A stretch of DNA of 64,000 bases from Paenibacillus_I sp035510375 (lineage in GTDB: Bacteria; Bacillota; Bacilli; Paenibacillales; Paenibacillaceae): NCBI RefSeq assembly GCF_035510375.1, contig NZ_DATKHG010000051.1, one strand, 5' to 3'. The notes under the pieces are model-generated. The model saw only the letters and a program-made list of their open reading frames with translations. It was not told the origin of the DNA and did not search any database. Position 1 is the stretch's first letter. Each line of letters starts with the position of its first letter. Positions 1 to 8,645 of this stretch are shown here, piece by piece. The position numbers were made by a program, and so were the translations under genes.

Positions 1-1769
1 ATCTCCGCCCGGCCCTCCCACACCGTCTGAATGATGACGTCGCTGCCGTAGCGGTACAGCGTGCGCTCGGTCGAGTTCAGGTCGATCGTGCGCGCGGCCG
101 ATGCGTTGTATACGCCCAGGCCGAGCGTCAGGATGAGCAAAATCATGAGCGGGTAATACGCTTTGGAGGAACGCGACAGCTGGGTAAGCGTCAAAAAGAG
201 CGGCACCGGCAAAAATCGTTTGCCGATCCGATTGAAAAGCTTCAACAAGAGCGGAAATACCCGCAGGAAGAACAACCCCAGCGCGAATATCGACAAGGCC
301 GGGACAAAAAACAGAAACGGGTTCACGTTGAGCTGATCGGTCGTCATGCCCGTTCGGAACGTCAGCATCTGCCGTTCGTTGAACATGTACCAGCCGTAGC
401 CGGCCAGACCGAGCAGTGCGGCATCCAGGAACCAGCGCTGCCAGAACGGGCGTCTGTCGGATCGTGCGAGCTGCTGTTTATAGCCGACGATCGACTGCCT
501 CGCGTAAACGACGGCGGGCACGACCGTTGACAGCACGGCGAGCAGGACGGCCGCAAGTCCGGCGACGATCGCCTCGGTCGAGAATCCGACCGGTATCGCT
601 TTGCGGTCGACGAACGCCAGGAAACCGTTGGCCGAGCCGATGCTCTTGGCCATAAACCAGCCGAGGAACGGCCCGGTCGCAATCGCAATCAGCCCCAGCA
701 GCAGCCCTTCGAGCGTATAGATGAGTATGATTTGCCGGGTGCCGGCTCCGCGGCTGCGCAGAACCGCAATATCGCTTCGCTGCTTCTCCAGCGATTGCCG
801 GGCGTTCATCGCTATGTAGTAGAACACCATCGCGATCATCGGCGCGGCGAGCGTGAACAGCAGGGTTTGCAGCTGCAGGCTCTGCCGCTTGAAATCGGCC
901 AGCGTGTCGGCGAACGAAATCTCGATGCGCGTATCCTTGAGCAACTGGTACAGCTCGATGTTAAGCCGGTCCAACGTGCGGCCGAGCGGAGACAGCTGAC
1001 TCGTCTTGATCTCGCGCAGATCGAAGGCATAATACCAGCTCGCATTGTTGACCGGAATGCCGCGCTTCTCAAGAAGCTGCTTCTTGAAAGCCGCCTCGCT
1101 GATCTGCAGCGTGCCCATCAGCGACTCGAGCCCTTGATACCAATAAGGATCGGTGTCCTTCAACGGCTTCACGGCGCCGACGACTTTCACCTTCACCGTG
1201 ATGTTGAGACCCCCGTACACCGGGTAATCGAATTCATCGCCGATGCGGATATCGTTTCGGAACATGGCCTCTTCCAGCATGACGGCTTCCAGCACCTCGC
1301 CGCCTTCGCCGCTGCCGAACCAGCGTCCCTGCATCAGCTCGGTTTGCTTCTCCAATCCGGACATCGACATAAGCGTCAGCTGCCGCATCCGGCTGGCGTC
1401 CACCTTCGACGGATCGACCGGCACGACCTCCGAGCCCCGGATCGAAAGGCTGCCGACGAAGCTCTGATAGGGAAAACCGATGCGGCGAGGCAATTCCGTC
1501 TTGATGAACCGCTCCAGTTCGCCGAGCGATTGCAAATCGGTTTTCTCGGCGCCGGACGATTGGTAACGCATCAGAAGCGAGCCTGCCGGCAGACCGGCGC
1601 TGCGCTCCTGGAGCGACTCAGCGACGACTCGCTTCAGCGCGCCGTCGGCGTACATCGGTATGCTGGTGGCGAATGCCACCGCGATAATCAGGCCGGCCAT
1701 CGTGCTTAAGGTCAGCCATCTCGTGTTCCACATTTTGCGGAATAGAAATCGTAATAGCGGCACACCCAT
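1..1769 (-). CDS. MacB/FtsX-type ABC transporter permease (3' end beyond window)
   Basis: Membrane permease of a three-component exporter. The readable part, about 589 residues, starts with an N-terminal membrane segment (about residues 15-35), then a large extracytoplasmic region, then an FtsX-like four-helix core from about residue 300 that contains the cytoplasmic stretch QRSDIAVLRSRGAG, typical of the MacB/LolC/FtsX superfamily. A further hydrophobic block begins near residue 440, and the frame is still open at the window edge, so the C-terminal part is missing. The ATG at 1769 lies 3 bases after the stop of the adaptor gene, so it is translated as part of the ATPase-adaptor-permease operon. 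The substrate cannot be told from sequence; peptides, antibiotics or lipoprotein-like cargo are all possible for this family. Confidence 0.85.
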   Translation of the reverse strand, partial: MGVPLLRFLFRKMWNTRWLTLSTMAGLIIAVAFATSIPMYADGALKRVVAESLQERSAGLPAGSLLMRYQSSGAEKTDLQSLGELERFIKTELPRRIGFPYQSFVGSLSIRGSEVVPVDPSKVDASRMRQLTLMSMSGLEKQTELMQGRWFGSGEGGEVLEAVMLEEAMFRNDIRIGDEFDYPVYGGLNITVKVKVVGAVKPLKDTDPYWYQGLESLMGTLQISEAAFKKQLLEKRGIPVNNASWYYAFDLREIKTSQLSPLGRTLDRLNIELYQLLKDTRIEISFADTLADFKRQSLQLQTLLFTLAAPMIAMVFYYIAMNARQSLEKQRSDIAVLRSRGAGTRQIILIYTLEGLLLGLIAIATGPFLGWFMAKSIGSANGFLAFVDRKAIPVGFSTEAIVAGLAAVLLAVLSTVVPAVVYARQSIVGYKQQLARSDRRPFWQRWFLDAALLGLAGYGWYMFNERQMLTFRTGMTTDQLNVNPFLFFVPALSIFALGLFFLRVFPLLLKLFNRIGKRFLPVPLFLTLTQLSRSSKAYYPLMILLILTLGLGVYNASAARTIDLNSTERTLYRYGSDVIIQTVWEGRAE

Positions 1770-1772
1770 CCG

Positions 1773-2939
1773 TTATCGACCTACGACTTTCTGTCCCGGC
1801 GTCAATCCTTCCAGAATTTCCGCTTGCGTCGACGTTTGCTGTCCGACCGCCACGTCAACCTCCCGCTTGCCGTTCTCGTCGATCACCTGCACATAGGTCC
1901 GGGATCCGATCGACCGCAGCGCGGCAAGCGGTATGACGACGGCGTTCGCCTTCCGCTGGATAATAACGCTCACCGACAGCGGAGTTCCCCTTGTAACGCC
2001 TTTCGGAAAAGCTCCGATGTCCACCTGCAAATAATCCTCGGGACGATCAAGCTTTTTGCCGCCCGCTTCCCCGCCGCCGCCGGGAAATCCGCCGCCTGCG
2101 CCGCCGTTGCCGTTCTGATCGTTGCCCGATGTCATCGGCAATTGCGACACTTTGCCTTCCTTCGCTTCGGCATTGTTAACGGAAACGACGGCCGGCATCC
2201 CAACGGATACTTTGGCAAGGTCGTCCTTGGACAGCGTAGCCGCGACGACGAGATTGCCCGTATCGGCAATAACGGCAACCGGATCGTAGGCTTTAACGGC
2301 ATCGCCCTTCTGCACGTTCAACTGAACGACGGTTCCGGCGAGCGGAGACGTCAGCGTCGCCTTGGCAATCTCGTTCTCCAGGTCGACGATGGCCTGGCGC
2401 TGCTCCTCGAACGCAATGGCCGCCTCCTCGAACTCGATCGGGTCCATTTCATCGCGCTTGCGCAGCGTCTCCTTCATGCCGGCCTCCGCCTTCCGGAACG
2501 CCAGCCGCTTGCTCCGAAGATCCTTCTGCATCGTCTCCACATCGAGCGTTGCGATTACTTCGCCCGCGGCAACCTGATCGCCGGGCTTCACATTCAGCGT
2601 CTTCAGCCGCATGTTGTCAAGCGTAAAAAACAGCGTTTCTTCCTGCTTTGACATCACTTTGCCGAGGCCCTGCACTTTCGTTTCGAGCGTCGTGGTGGTT
2701 ACCTCGTACTCCGGCTTTTTCGAGATTTGCGGCGGCGTAATTTCGGGGAGCACCTCTTCCTCGCCCTCCTTCGGCAGCAGTCCGCAGCCGCTCGTCACGG
2801 CGAGCGACACGGCCAGCATCGTCACGGCCGCGCCGCGCGCCCATGCCCGGCGGCTTGCCGCCGGGCGGGAGGCGCCGGCGCCTGCCGGATTACCCTTCCG
2901 CGCGTGCAATGAATTTTCCGTCCACCATTTCGTAAACAT
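1773..2939 (-). CDS. HlyD/MacA-type membrane fusion lipoprotein
   Basis: Adaptor subunit that links the ATPase-permease pair to extracytoplasmic substrate. The N-terminus is basic, then hydrophobic, and ends in a lipobox (TSGC, Cys about residue 52), so it is probably a lipoprotein. A biotinyl-lipoyl-like half-domain flanks an alpha-helical hairpin (about residues 115-195), followed by a beta-barrel. A glycine-rich insertion (GNGGAGGGFPGGGGEAGG) interrupts the barrel region near residue 275. The ATG at 2939 was chosen because GGAGG sits 9 bases upstream; a TTG 9 bases further upstream is also in frame but directly abuts the Shine-Dalgarno. The start lies inside the 3' end of the ATPase gene (50-base overlap), which implies translational coupling. 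Confidence 0.83.
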   Translation of the reverse strand: MFTKWWTENSLHARKGNPAGAGASRPAASRRAWARGAAVTMLAVSLAVTSGCGLLPKEGEEEVLPEITPPQISKKPEYEVTTTTLETKVQGLGKVMSKQEETLFFTLDNMRLKTLNVKPGDQVAAGEVIATLDVETMQKDLRSKRLAFRKAEAGMKETLRKRDEMDPIEFEEAAIAFEEQRQAIVDLENEIAKATLTSPLAGTVVQLNVQKGDAVKAYDPVAVIADTGNLVVAATLSKDDLAKVSVGMPAVVSVNNAEAKEGKVSQLPMTSGNDQNGNGGAGGGFPGGGGEAGGKKLDRPEDYLQVDIGAFPKGVTRGTPLSVSVIIQRKANAVVIPLAALRSIGSRTYVQVIDENGKREVDVAVGQQTSTQAEILEGLTPGQKVVGR

Positions 2940-3723
2940 GGTCGGCAACCTCCAGAATCGTAGGATCGTGCGTAGTCATGCAGATGGTTACGCGTTCGGT
3001 TCGAATAATCGTTTGAAAGACGTTCATAATTTGCGCCGACATCTGGGAATCGAGCTCCGCCGTCGGCTCGTCTGCCAGCAGCAGCCTCGGCCGGTGGGCA
3101 ATCGCCTTGGCGATCGCGACGCGCTGCTGCTCACCGCCGGACAGCTCGAACGGCCGGTGGTGCATCCGCCTGCCGAGCCCGACGAGTTCCAGACATTCCG
3201 TCACCCGGGCTTTCCATTCCGCGCGCGGCCGGTTCGCCATCCGCAGGGACAGCTCCACATTCTCATAGGCGGACAGCAGCGGCATAAGCGCGAACGCCTG
3301 GAAAATGAAGCCCATCTCGCGCCGCCTGACTTCCGTCCGGTCATCGTCGCCCATCCGGTGAAACGGATGCTCGCGAAACGCGATTTCGCCCTTCGTCGGC
3401 CGGTCGAGGCCGCCGATTAAATTCAGCAGCGTCGTCTTGCCCGAGCCCGACCGGCCGCGCAGCATAACGAGCTGCCGCGGCTGCAGCTCCATATCGATGC
3501 CTTTGAGCACATGCAGCGGCTGCCCGCCGACCTGAAAGGAGCGCTCCACGCCGCTCACCCGCAACAGGGGACCCGCTTCGTCCGGCTTCGTGTCCACGTC
3601 CGATGACACCGGGGATTCCGGCGCGGCATTGTCCCGAGCGACCTGCAATTGCGCCGATGCCTGTTGCTTTTCCTCGGCCGGTTCGGGTTCGGCCGTTTGT
3701 TTTTTTCGCATCCACAGCGCCAT
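2890..3723 (-). CDS. ABC transporter ATP-binding protein, LolD/MacB family
   Basis: Nucleotide-binding subunit that powers the exporter encoded by the next two genes. Walker A GRSGSGKTT is at about residues 90-98, the Q-loop FQAF near 141, signature LSGGEQQ at 194-200, Walker B LLLADEP at 214-220 and the H-loop histidine near 252. The domain is the usual length, but it is preceded by a 50-residue charged, Glu/Gln/Ala-rich N-terminal extension of unknown role. AGGGG precedes the ATG by a slightly long 13 bases; the in-frame ATG four codons later has no ribosome site. It is the first gene of the operon. No convincing sigma-A promoter was seen in the short upstream interval. Confidence 0.9.
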   Translation of the reverse strand: MALWMRKKQTAEPEPAEEKQQASAQLQVARDNAAPESPVSSDVDTKPDEAGPLLRVSGVERSFQVGGQPLHVLKGIDMELQPRQLVMLRGRSGSGKTTLLNLIGGLDRPTKGEIAFREHPFHRMGDDDRTEVRRREMGFIFQAFALMPLLSAYENVELSLRMANRPRAEWKARVTECLELVGLGRRMHHRPFELSGGEQQRVAIAKAIAHRPRLLLADEPTAELDSQMSAQIMNVFQTIIRTERVTICMTTHDPTILEVADHVYEMVDGKFIARAEG

Positions 3724-3825
3724 GGTTTCTCTACGACCCCTCCGTCCTGCTCACATTAGATTTTCTTCATCTATCGTATAGACGGCGGATCCCGGAAAAA
3801 AGTTACGATTACAGGTAAAGGAAAA

Positions 3826-3863
3826 TATAAAAAATCAAAGACTGTCGAGAAGTCTCGACAGCC
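3826..3863 (-). terminator. Rho-independent terminator after the germinant receptor operon
   Basis: A perfect 9-bp stem (CTGTCGAGA/TCTCGACAG) with a 2-base centre at 3842-3861 is followed on the minus strand by TCTTTGATTTTTTATATTTT. It lies about 200 bases beyond the stop of the GerC-like gene and upstream of the ABC exporter, so it separates the two operons. Confidence 0.7.
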
Positions 3864-4060
3864 TGAACCCAACAGCCTGAAACCATGTGATTCCAAAACA
3901 AGCTGCATATCGTTTCGCTTCTGTGCAATTCTACGCCGCTCGCCTTCGTCGTAGCGGCAAAATCGATGAAATCGGCATTGGTCCAGTTGTCGTCGTACAT
4001 GTACTTTTTTTCTCGGTCCCGGGACGGAACGGCGTGAAACACAGGATGCTGTCAAACCAA
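3864..4060 (-). other. Gene-free stretch with a possible coding remnant
   Basis: About 200 bases between the GerC-like stop and the terminator. The minus strand has a short open frame (GTG at 4042) whose middle part, KYMYDDNWTNADFIDFAA, reads like ordinary protein, and the neighbouring frame before the A-run near 4010 (FDSILCFTPFRPGTEKK) also does. A frameshift at the A7 run could join them, so this may be the decayed 3' end of a lost gene. There is no good ribosome site and no family was recognised. Confidence 0.3.
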
Positions 4061-5242
4061 CTAATCAATATTGCGTAACAATTCACCGAAGTCGCGAATG
4101 GTAGACATCACTTCAACGTGTATAGGAATTTCCGGGAAATGGTCGTCATTCCATTGATATTTGATCCGTTTCCAACTATCCGGAGATGTTGTGCGCACCT
4201 GTTCTCCAAGCCCGAATATATCCGAATGAAGCCCTTGTGATTTTTTCAATGAAGCTTCGATCGCACTTTGAATTTCTTCGTTAATGGCTGTTTTGACGGC
4301 ATATTCCGCATGCTTCCGATTGCCGCCCACGTCAATCTTGATGTTTTGCACCTCGGTTAAACGCGCGGTCGTCGTCACACGGATGCGTACGTTTTTCACT
4401 TTTCCTTCACTCATTGTTAAATTCATCTTCGTGTCGTTATTAAGAGCTTCCACATCAAATACACCTTCTTTGTATGGTACATGAAAAGATTGATGTTCGA
4501 TTTGCTCCATGATCCATAAAAAGCCTTTGGCCTCCGCTCCGGTCATCCATCCTCTCAATTTCCAATTCGATAAAACCGCAAGACCCTCTAGCCCGAGCGC
4601 CTTGCCATTGGGGGACGACGGGTCTTCCGGATTCATGCGGACCAGTCCCGGAATGACAAGAGTTCCGGGATTATAGGACAAGGTTTGCAACGCCTGATTC
4701 AGCCGAACCTCTTTCGTCCACGTGTGCATGCTGCTGTAAGTCGTCATCTTACGCAGCGCTTCCGCGGGATATGGCTTGAGACCGGCAGTGCTTTTCAGCA
4801 GCTTTTCCGCCGTCAGGCCGCGGGCGATATAAAGATCCGCTGTCTCCATCATTTCAGTGCTGCGAGCCAATGCGTCCACCAGTTCCCCCAGTCCTTCGCG
4901 GGCCATGGTCTCTCCAACGACAATAGCGCTAAGATGTCCCCAGAAATGGTGGCCGGGATTGTAGCGGTTAGCCTCATGAACAGCTTCCGAAATCGTCTTC
5001 CCGCGCGCCGTCAGCAAACGCACCGGCTTCTCGGTGGTAGAAATATTCCCGGCGGCGGCAGTAGGGATCCCTGCAGGGTTGAGAATCTGCAGCGTGATTT
5101 TGTAGTCGCCACCCGCTTTATCGAAACCGGCCATCGAAATCGTTGCGAGATTTTCCGGTTGGATGATGTGCCAGCATCCGGTCATCAGCAAAGTGAATGC
5201 CGGAATAAACAGACCTATTCGCGGCGTTTTATTTTTTCGCAT
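4061..5242 (-). CDS. Ger(x)C family germinant receptor lipoprotein (GerAC/GerKC-like)
   Basis: C subunit of a spore germinant receptor, anchored on the outer face of the spore inner membrane. The signal peptide ends in the lipobox LMTGC (Cys 23), followed by the family-typical ENLATI segment and domain blocks including the GHHFWGHLSAIVVGE stretch near residue 100. The length of 393 residues is normal for the family. It is the last gene of an A-B-C operon; its start overlaps the end of the B gene by 14 bases. In spore formers these receptors sense amino acids or sugars and trigger release of dipicolinate. The germinant cannot be inferred. It is complete, with no frameshift or stop. Confidence 0.9.
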   Translation of the reverse strand: MRKNKTPRIGLFIPAFTLLMTGCWHIIQPENLATISMAGFDKAGGDYKITLQILNPAGIPTAAAGNISTTEKPVRLLTARGKTISEAVHEANRYNPGHHFWGHLSAIVVGETMAREGLGELVDALARSTEMMETADLYIARGLTAEKLLKSTAGLKPYPAEALRKMTTYSSMHTWTKEVRLNQALQTLSYNPGTLVIPGLVRMNPEDPSSPNGKALGLEGLAVLSNWKLRGWMTGAEAKGFLWIMEQIEHQSFHVPYKEGVFDVEALNNDTKMNLTMSEGKVKNVRIRVTTTARLTEVQNIKIDVGGNRKHAEYAVKTAINEEIQSAIEASLKKSQGLHSDIFGLGEQVRTTSPDSWKRIKYQWNDDHFPEIPIHVEVMSTIRDFGELLRNID

Positions 5243-6347
5243 GCTGCATGGCCCCGCTTCGATTCTTTTTTGTCAGCAAGACAGCTATGTAAAGAATTCC
5301 CGTAACGGCAAGAAGAATCGGAAAAGCTTTGTAAATCAGATATTGCGACATAAACTGCCACAAGTCGGACGCATTATTAAAAAGAAGGGAGGCAAGTACG
5401 GTATAAATGACGGTAATGAACAAGGAAAGCGGGCGGTAATCCTTTAATCGAAACAGATCGCGGAATCCAAGGGACACGGTGTAGACGAAAATAGCCTGCT
5501 TGATGCATATGACCGATACGAGAAAAGGGACCATGACGACTTGCAGATGGCTGAGAAAGATGCCGTACCGGATTTCCTTGCTCAGATGCAAAAGCGGAAA
5601 AGTCATGTTTCCCCCTCGTGTACCGCCGAAATAGGCAGTGAGGGAAATCATCGTGACCGTAAAAATTGCGCCGGTCATCAGAGTCCCGCAAAGCATGGAA
5701 CGCCGCACCCGGGCAGCCGGCTGAACGTACGGATAAATCGTTCCCATTAGAAAGCCTTCGGCAAAAAAGGCAAGCGGATGCAGCGTCATCCGCAGCAGCT
5801 CGTTGTTCATCTCAGGAAGCGGCGGCAATACAAATTTCCAATTCATCCACGGAATAGCTGAAACGAACATGACGAACACAGCCAAAACCGAGATCGGAAG
5901 CATTAATTGGCTTAGCCTCGCGATCACTTCAATGCCGTGATAACTGAGATAAAACGCATTGATACCTCCCATAATTAAAAAGATTCCAATCGGAATATCT
6001 CCGAACGCAAAAGCCCAACTGGCCATCTCCCCGAACTCCCTGAAGATGGCAATGCCGGCGCCGAAATAAATGGAGAGAAAGATGAAGCAAAACAGCCAAC
6101 CCGCCCATCTGCCCAGTACGGCAACAAAGGTCGTTGTAATGCGGTATTGGGGAAATTTGTGATGGATGGATGTTGATACCCACGCGAATGCCGCACCGAT
6201 GAGGGCGGCCAACAAAGCCACCCATGGGGCATCATCCCCGTTAACCTTCAGAAGTTGACTGGGAACCATCAGGATCATGGTCGGGTAAATGGCCATGACT
6301 GCCACGGAAAACAATTGTGAAGGACTGATGCGTTCTTTATTTTGCAT
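5229..6347 (-). CDS. GerAB/GerKB-type germinant receptor permease subunit
   Basis: B subunit of the receptor, an integral membrane protein of the amino acid-polyamine-organocation fold thought to bind the germinant. The 372 residues form about ten hydrophobic segments, and the N-terminal ISPSQLFSVAVMAIYPT block with the following membrane helices is typical of endospore germination permeases. Length is normal. It lies 18 bases downstream of the A subunit and overlaps the C subunit by 14 bases, so the three are expressed together, most likely in the forespore. It differs from secondary transporters only by context; the flanking A and C subunits make the receptor assignment secure. Confidence 0.9.
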   Translation of the reverse strand: MQNKERISPSQLFSVAVMAIYPTMILMVPSQLLKVNGDDAPWVALLAALIGAAFAWVSTSIHHKFPQYRITTTFVAVLGRWAGWLFCFIFLSIYFGAGIAIFREFGEMASWAFAFGDIPIGIFLIMGGINAFYLSYHGIEVIARLSQLMLPISVLAVFVMFVSAIPWMNWKFVLPPLPEMNNELLRMTLHPLAFFAEGFLMGTIYPYVQPAARVRRSMLCGTLMTGAIFTVTMISLTAYFGGTRGGNMTFPLLHLSKEIRYGIFLSHLQVVMVPFLVSVICIKQAIFVYTVSLGFRDLFRLKDYRPLSLFITVIYTVLASLLFNNASDLWQFMSQYLIYKAFPILLAVTGILYIAVLLTKKNRSGAMQHAKK

Positions 6348-6365
6348 AGCCGGTTCCTTCCTGTA

Positions 6366-7781
6366 CTATTTTATTCGGCGGGCATACGAAGGATTGCCGT
6401 TCAATTTCCAGCGCGGCAAACGAAAAAGGGTATCCTTGATGTCTTGTCTCAACCAGGGACCGGCCGGTGTCAAATAAGGGATGCCGAAAGAACGGATGCT
6501 TCCCAAATGGATAAAAATCAGCATAATATACCACACGATGCCAACCAGTCCCAGCACGGATGCGAGCAGCATCATGGGAAAGCGCAGCAATCGAATCGTC
6601 AAAGCCATGTGATAACCCGGAATGGCGAAGGATGCCAATGTCGTTAAAGATACAACGATAACGACGGGGGCTGAAACGATGCCGGCCGTTACCGCCGCCT
6701 CACCGATCACCAGTGTGCCCACAATCGTAACGGATTGGCCCATGGGCCCGGGCATTCGCAAGCCCGCCTCTCGGACAAGTTCCATCAGCACTTCCATCAT
6801 CACCACTTCCAACACGATGGGAAGCGGCAGCCCTATCCTTGCTTTTGCAATTGTGACCCCCAGGAACGGCGGAATCATGCCATGATGAATCGTCGTAAGC
6901 GCGATAAACAGAGAAGGCAAGGCAAAAGCGATGAACATGGCCATCAATCGCAGCCAACGGACGAGTGTCGCTGCATACGGCAGCACATATTGATCCTCTG
7001 TGGCCATCAGGAAATGGGCGAATATCGTTGGGACAAGCAAGCAGGTGGGAGAACCATCCGCCATTATGGCGACCCGTCCCTGCAAAATGCTGGACACCAT
7101 TTTGTCCGGACGCTCCGTATATTCCATCGTCGGAAAGGGAGACCACCTGTTGTCCTTTATCCATTCGTCTATGTACGAAGCGTCAATAATCGCTTGCAAT
7201 TGGATGGAGCGCAGACGGCCGCGCACTTCGCTCAAAATATTTTCCTTCACATATGGTTGTACATAAAATAAAACGGTCTTTGTACCGGCAACGTCTCCGA
7301 TAATATGTTCCTCAACACGCAAGTCCTGCGATTGCAATCGTTGTCGGACAAGACCCATATTGGTGGCGAGATCTTCAATGAATCCATCTTTGGGGCCGCG
7401 CACCGCCTTCTCTTGGGCAGGCTCATTTATGGAACGCTTTTTTTCGTTTTTCAGATTGATCCGCCATACCGAACCGTCAGACGCCAGAACTATAACGAAT
7501 CCTTTCAACAGGGAAGAAATCTGTTCATCTGCGCCTCGGGCAGCTTCCACTTGTGAGGAAGTGATCACCGCATCGAAATCGGTTGAATCGGATGATTTTG
7601 TCGAAAAATCAAGCAAAGGCCGGATGATCTCTTCCACTACTCGTTCCTCATTTACCAAAGTGGACAGATAAACAACCTTTTCTTTTCCATTCCATGTGCG
7701 GATAACCAGATCCGGAGGATGACCCAGTCTGTTTTTAATGTCAAGCAGAACGATTGATTGCTGATGATCGGAAACCGCCAT
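6366..7781 (-). CDS. GerA family spore germination protein (GerAA/GerKA-like)
   Basis: A subunit of the germinant receptor: a soluble N-terminal domain of about 240 residues, a membrane domain with about five helices, and a short C-terminal tail. Visible family marks include the PFPTMEYTERPD stretch, the QGRVAIMADGSP segment before the first helix, and the GLRMPGPMGQSVTIVG motif in the membrane part. The frame stays open far upstream through a repeat element, but the ATG at 7781 is chosen because AGGGGG lies 6 bases before it; it gives 471 residues, close to the family norm. First gene of the receptor operon. No clear sigma-G promoter was recognised upstream. Confidence 0.9.
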   Translation of the reverse strand: MAVSDHQQSIVLLDIKNRLGHPPDLVIRTWNGKEKVVYLSTLVNEERVVEEIIRPLLDFSTKSSDSTDFDAVITSSQVEAARGADEQISSLLKGFVIVLASDGSVWRINLKNEKKRSINEPAQEKAVRGPKDGFIEDLATNMGLVRQRLQSQDLRVEEHIIGDVAGTKTVLFYVQPYVKENILSEVRGRLRSIQLQAIIDASYIDEWIKDNRWSPFPTMEYTERPDKMVSSILQGRVAIMADGSPTCLLVPTIFAHFLMATEDQYVLPYAATLVRWLRLMAMFIAFALPSLFIALTTIHHGMIPPFLGVTIAKARIGLPLPIVLEVVMMEVLMELVREAGLRMPGPMGQSVTIVGTLVIGEAAVTAGIVSAPVVIVVSLTTLASFAIPGYHMALTIRLLRFPMMLLASVLGLVGIVWYIMLIFIHLGSIRSFGIPYLTPAGPWLRQDIKDTLFRLPRWKLNGNPSYARRIK

Positions 7782-7865
7782 GGACATCCCCCTCGTGCGT
7801 GCTGCACCGATATCGGTAGTTTGGGTTATTTCAGGAACGGTTATGTAAATAAAGAAGAAAAGGCC

Positions 7866-7930
7866 AAAATAATCCCCAAAAAGTGAAGCGAAGCTCTGAA
7901 GCGTATTCCGATTACTTTTCGGGGACCCCG
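7866..7930 (+). repeat. Interspersed inverted-end repeat, copy 1
   Basis: A roughly 65-bp element with the ends CCCCAAAAAGT and ACTTTTCGGGG, which pair with one mismatch. The same sequence recurs at 21453-21525 (other strand) and 32528-32600, and in decayed form at 46275-46325. This copy is the most diverged of the three good ones in its centre. It sits between the pyr operon terminator and the germinant receptor operon. Confidence 0.8.
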
Positions 7931-7943
7931 TGACTTTATACAC

Positions 7944-7981
7944 AAAAAAACCCCGATTCGTTGACGAATCGGGGTTTTTTT
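7944..7981. terminator. Bidirectional terminator after pyrE
   Basis: A7 followed by CCCCGATTCG, a TTGA loop, CGAATCGGGG and T7. The stem is perfect and is flanked by A and T runs on both sides, so it can stop transcription in either direction. It ends the pyrimidine operon, whose last stop codon is at 7997. Confidence 0.9.
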
Positions 7982-7996
7982 GTGACGTGCGCATCG

Positions 7997-8644
7997 TTAC
8001 TTGCCGAACGACTGCGGATTCTCGCGCCATGACTTCAACAACGCGACGTCCTCTTGGCGGATTTTGCCGAGCGACAGCGCCGTGTCGATAAGCGCCGTGT
8101 AGTTGGACAACGTGTGCAGCGGAATATGCTGCTCCGCGAACGCGGCGGCCGCCTGCGGAAATTCGTAGGTGAAAATGGCGACCGTGCCCAGCACCTTGCA
8201 GCCGGCCTCGCGGACCGCTACAGCCGCCTTCAGCGAGCTGCCTCCGGTGGAAACCAGGTCCTCAATCAGTACAACCTTTTGCCCCACCGTGTAGCAGCCT
8301 TCGATCTGGTTCGTTTTGCCGTGGCCCTTCGCTTTGTCCCGCACGTACAGCATCGGGAGCGCCAGCTTCTGCGCCACCCAAGCCGCGTGCGGGATGCCGC
8401 CTGTCGCGATGCCCGCGACAGCCTCGCAGTCCGGGAATCGGTCGCGGATCACCGCTGCGAAGCCTTCCGCGATCGTATCCCTTACCTCCGGATACGACAT
8501 CGTCAGCCGGTTGTCGCAATAGATCGGCGATTTCATGCCCGAAGACCAGGTGAACGGATCGGTCGGCCGGAGCGCGACGGCTCCGATATTCAGCAGATGC
8601 TCCGCAATGCGGGCGGGCAGCTTGTTCAAGTGGGCTTGCTGCAT
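7997..8644 (-). CDS. pyrE: Orotate phosphoribosyltransferase
   Basis: Transfers ribose 5-phosphate from PRPP to orotate to give orotidine monophosphate, the fifth step of pyrimidine synthesis. The PRPP-binding motif VVLIEDLVSTGGSS lies near residue 125, and the catalytic loop region YVRDKAKGHGKTNQIEG just before it carries the conserved lysines and histidine. The protein has 215 residues, normal for the family. It is the last gene of the operon, one base after pyrF, and is followed directly by a strong terminator. A type I phosphoribosyltransferase such as adenine phosphoribosyltransferase is unlikely given the operon and the PyrE-specific loop. Confidence 0.96.
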   Translation of the reverse strand: MQQAHLNKLPARIAEHLLNIGAVALRPTDPFTWSSGMKSPIYCDNRLTMSYPEVRDTIAEGFAAVIRDRFPDCEAVAGIATGGIPHAAWVAQKLALPMLYVRDKAKGHGKTNQIEGCYTVGQKVVLIEDLVSTGGSSLKAAVAVREAGCKVLGTVAIFTYEFPQAAAAFAEQHIPLHTLSNYTALIDTALSLGKIRQEDVALLKSWRENPQSFGK

Positions 8645-8645
8645 G

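Noticed and set aside
732..1709. 325-residue plus-strand open frame
   Set aside because: Antisense of the ABC permease; the minus-strand product has clear membrane helices and FtsX motifs.
7782..8030. N-terminal extension of the GerA-like protein
   Set aside because: The extra 83 codons run through the pyr terminator and repeat copy 1. A well-placed ribosome site supports ATG at 7781.
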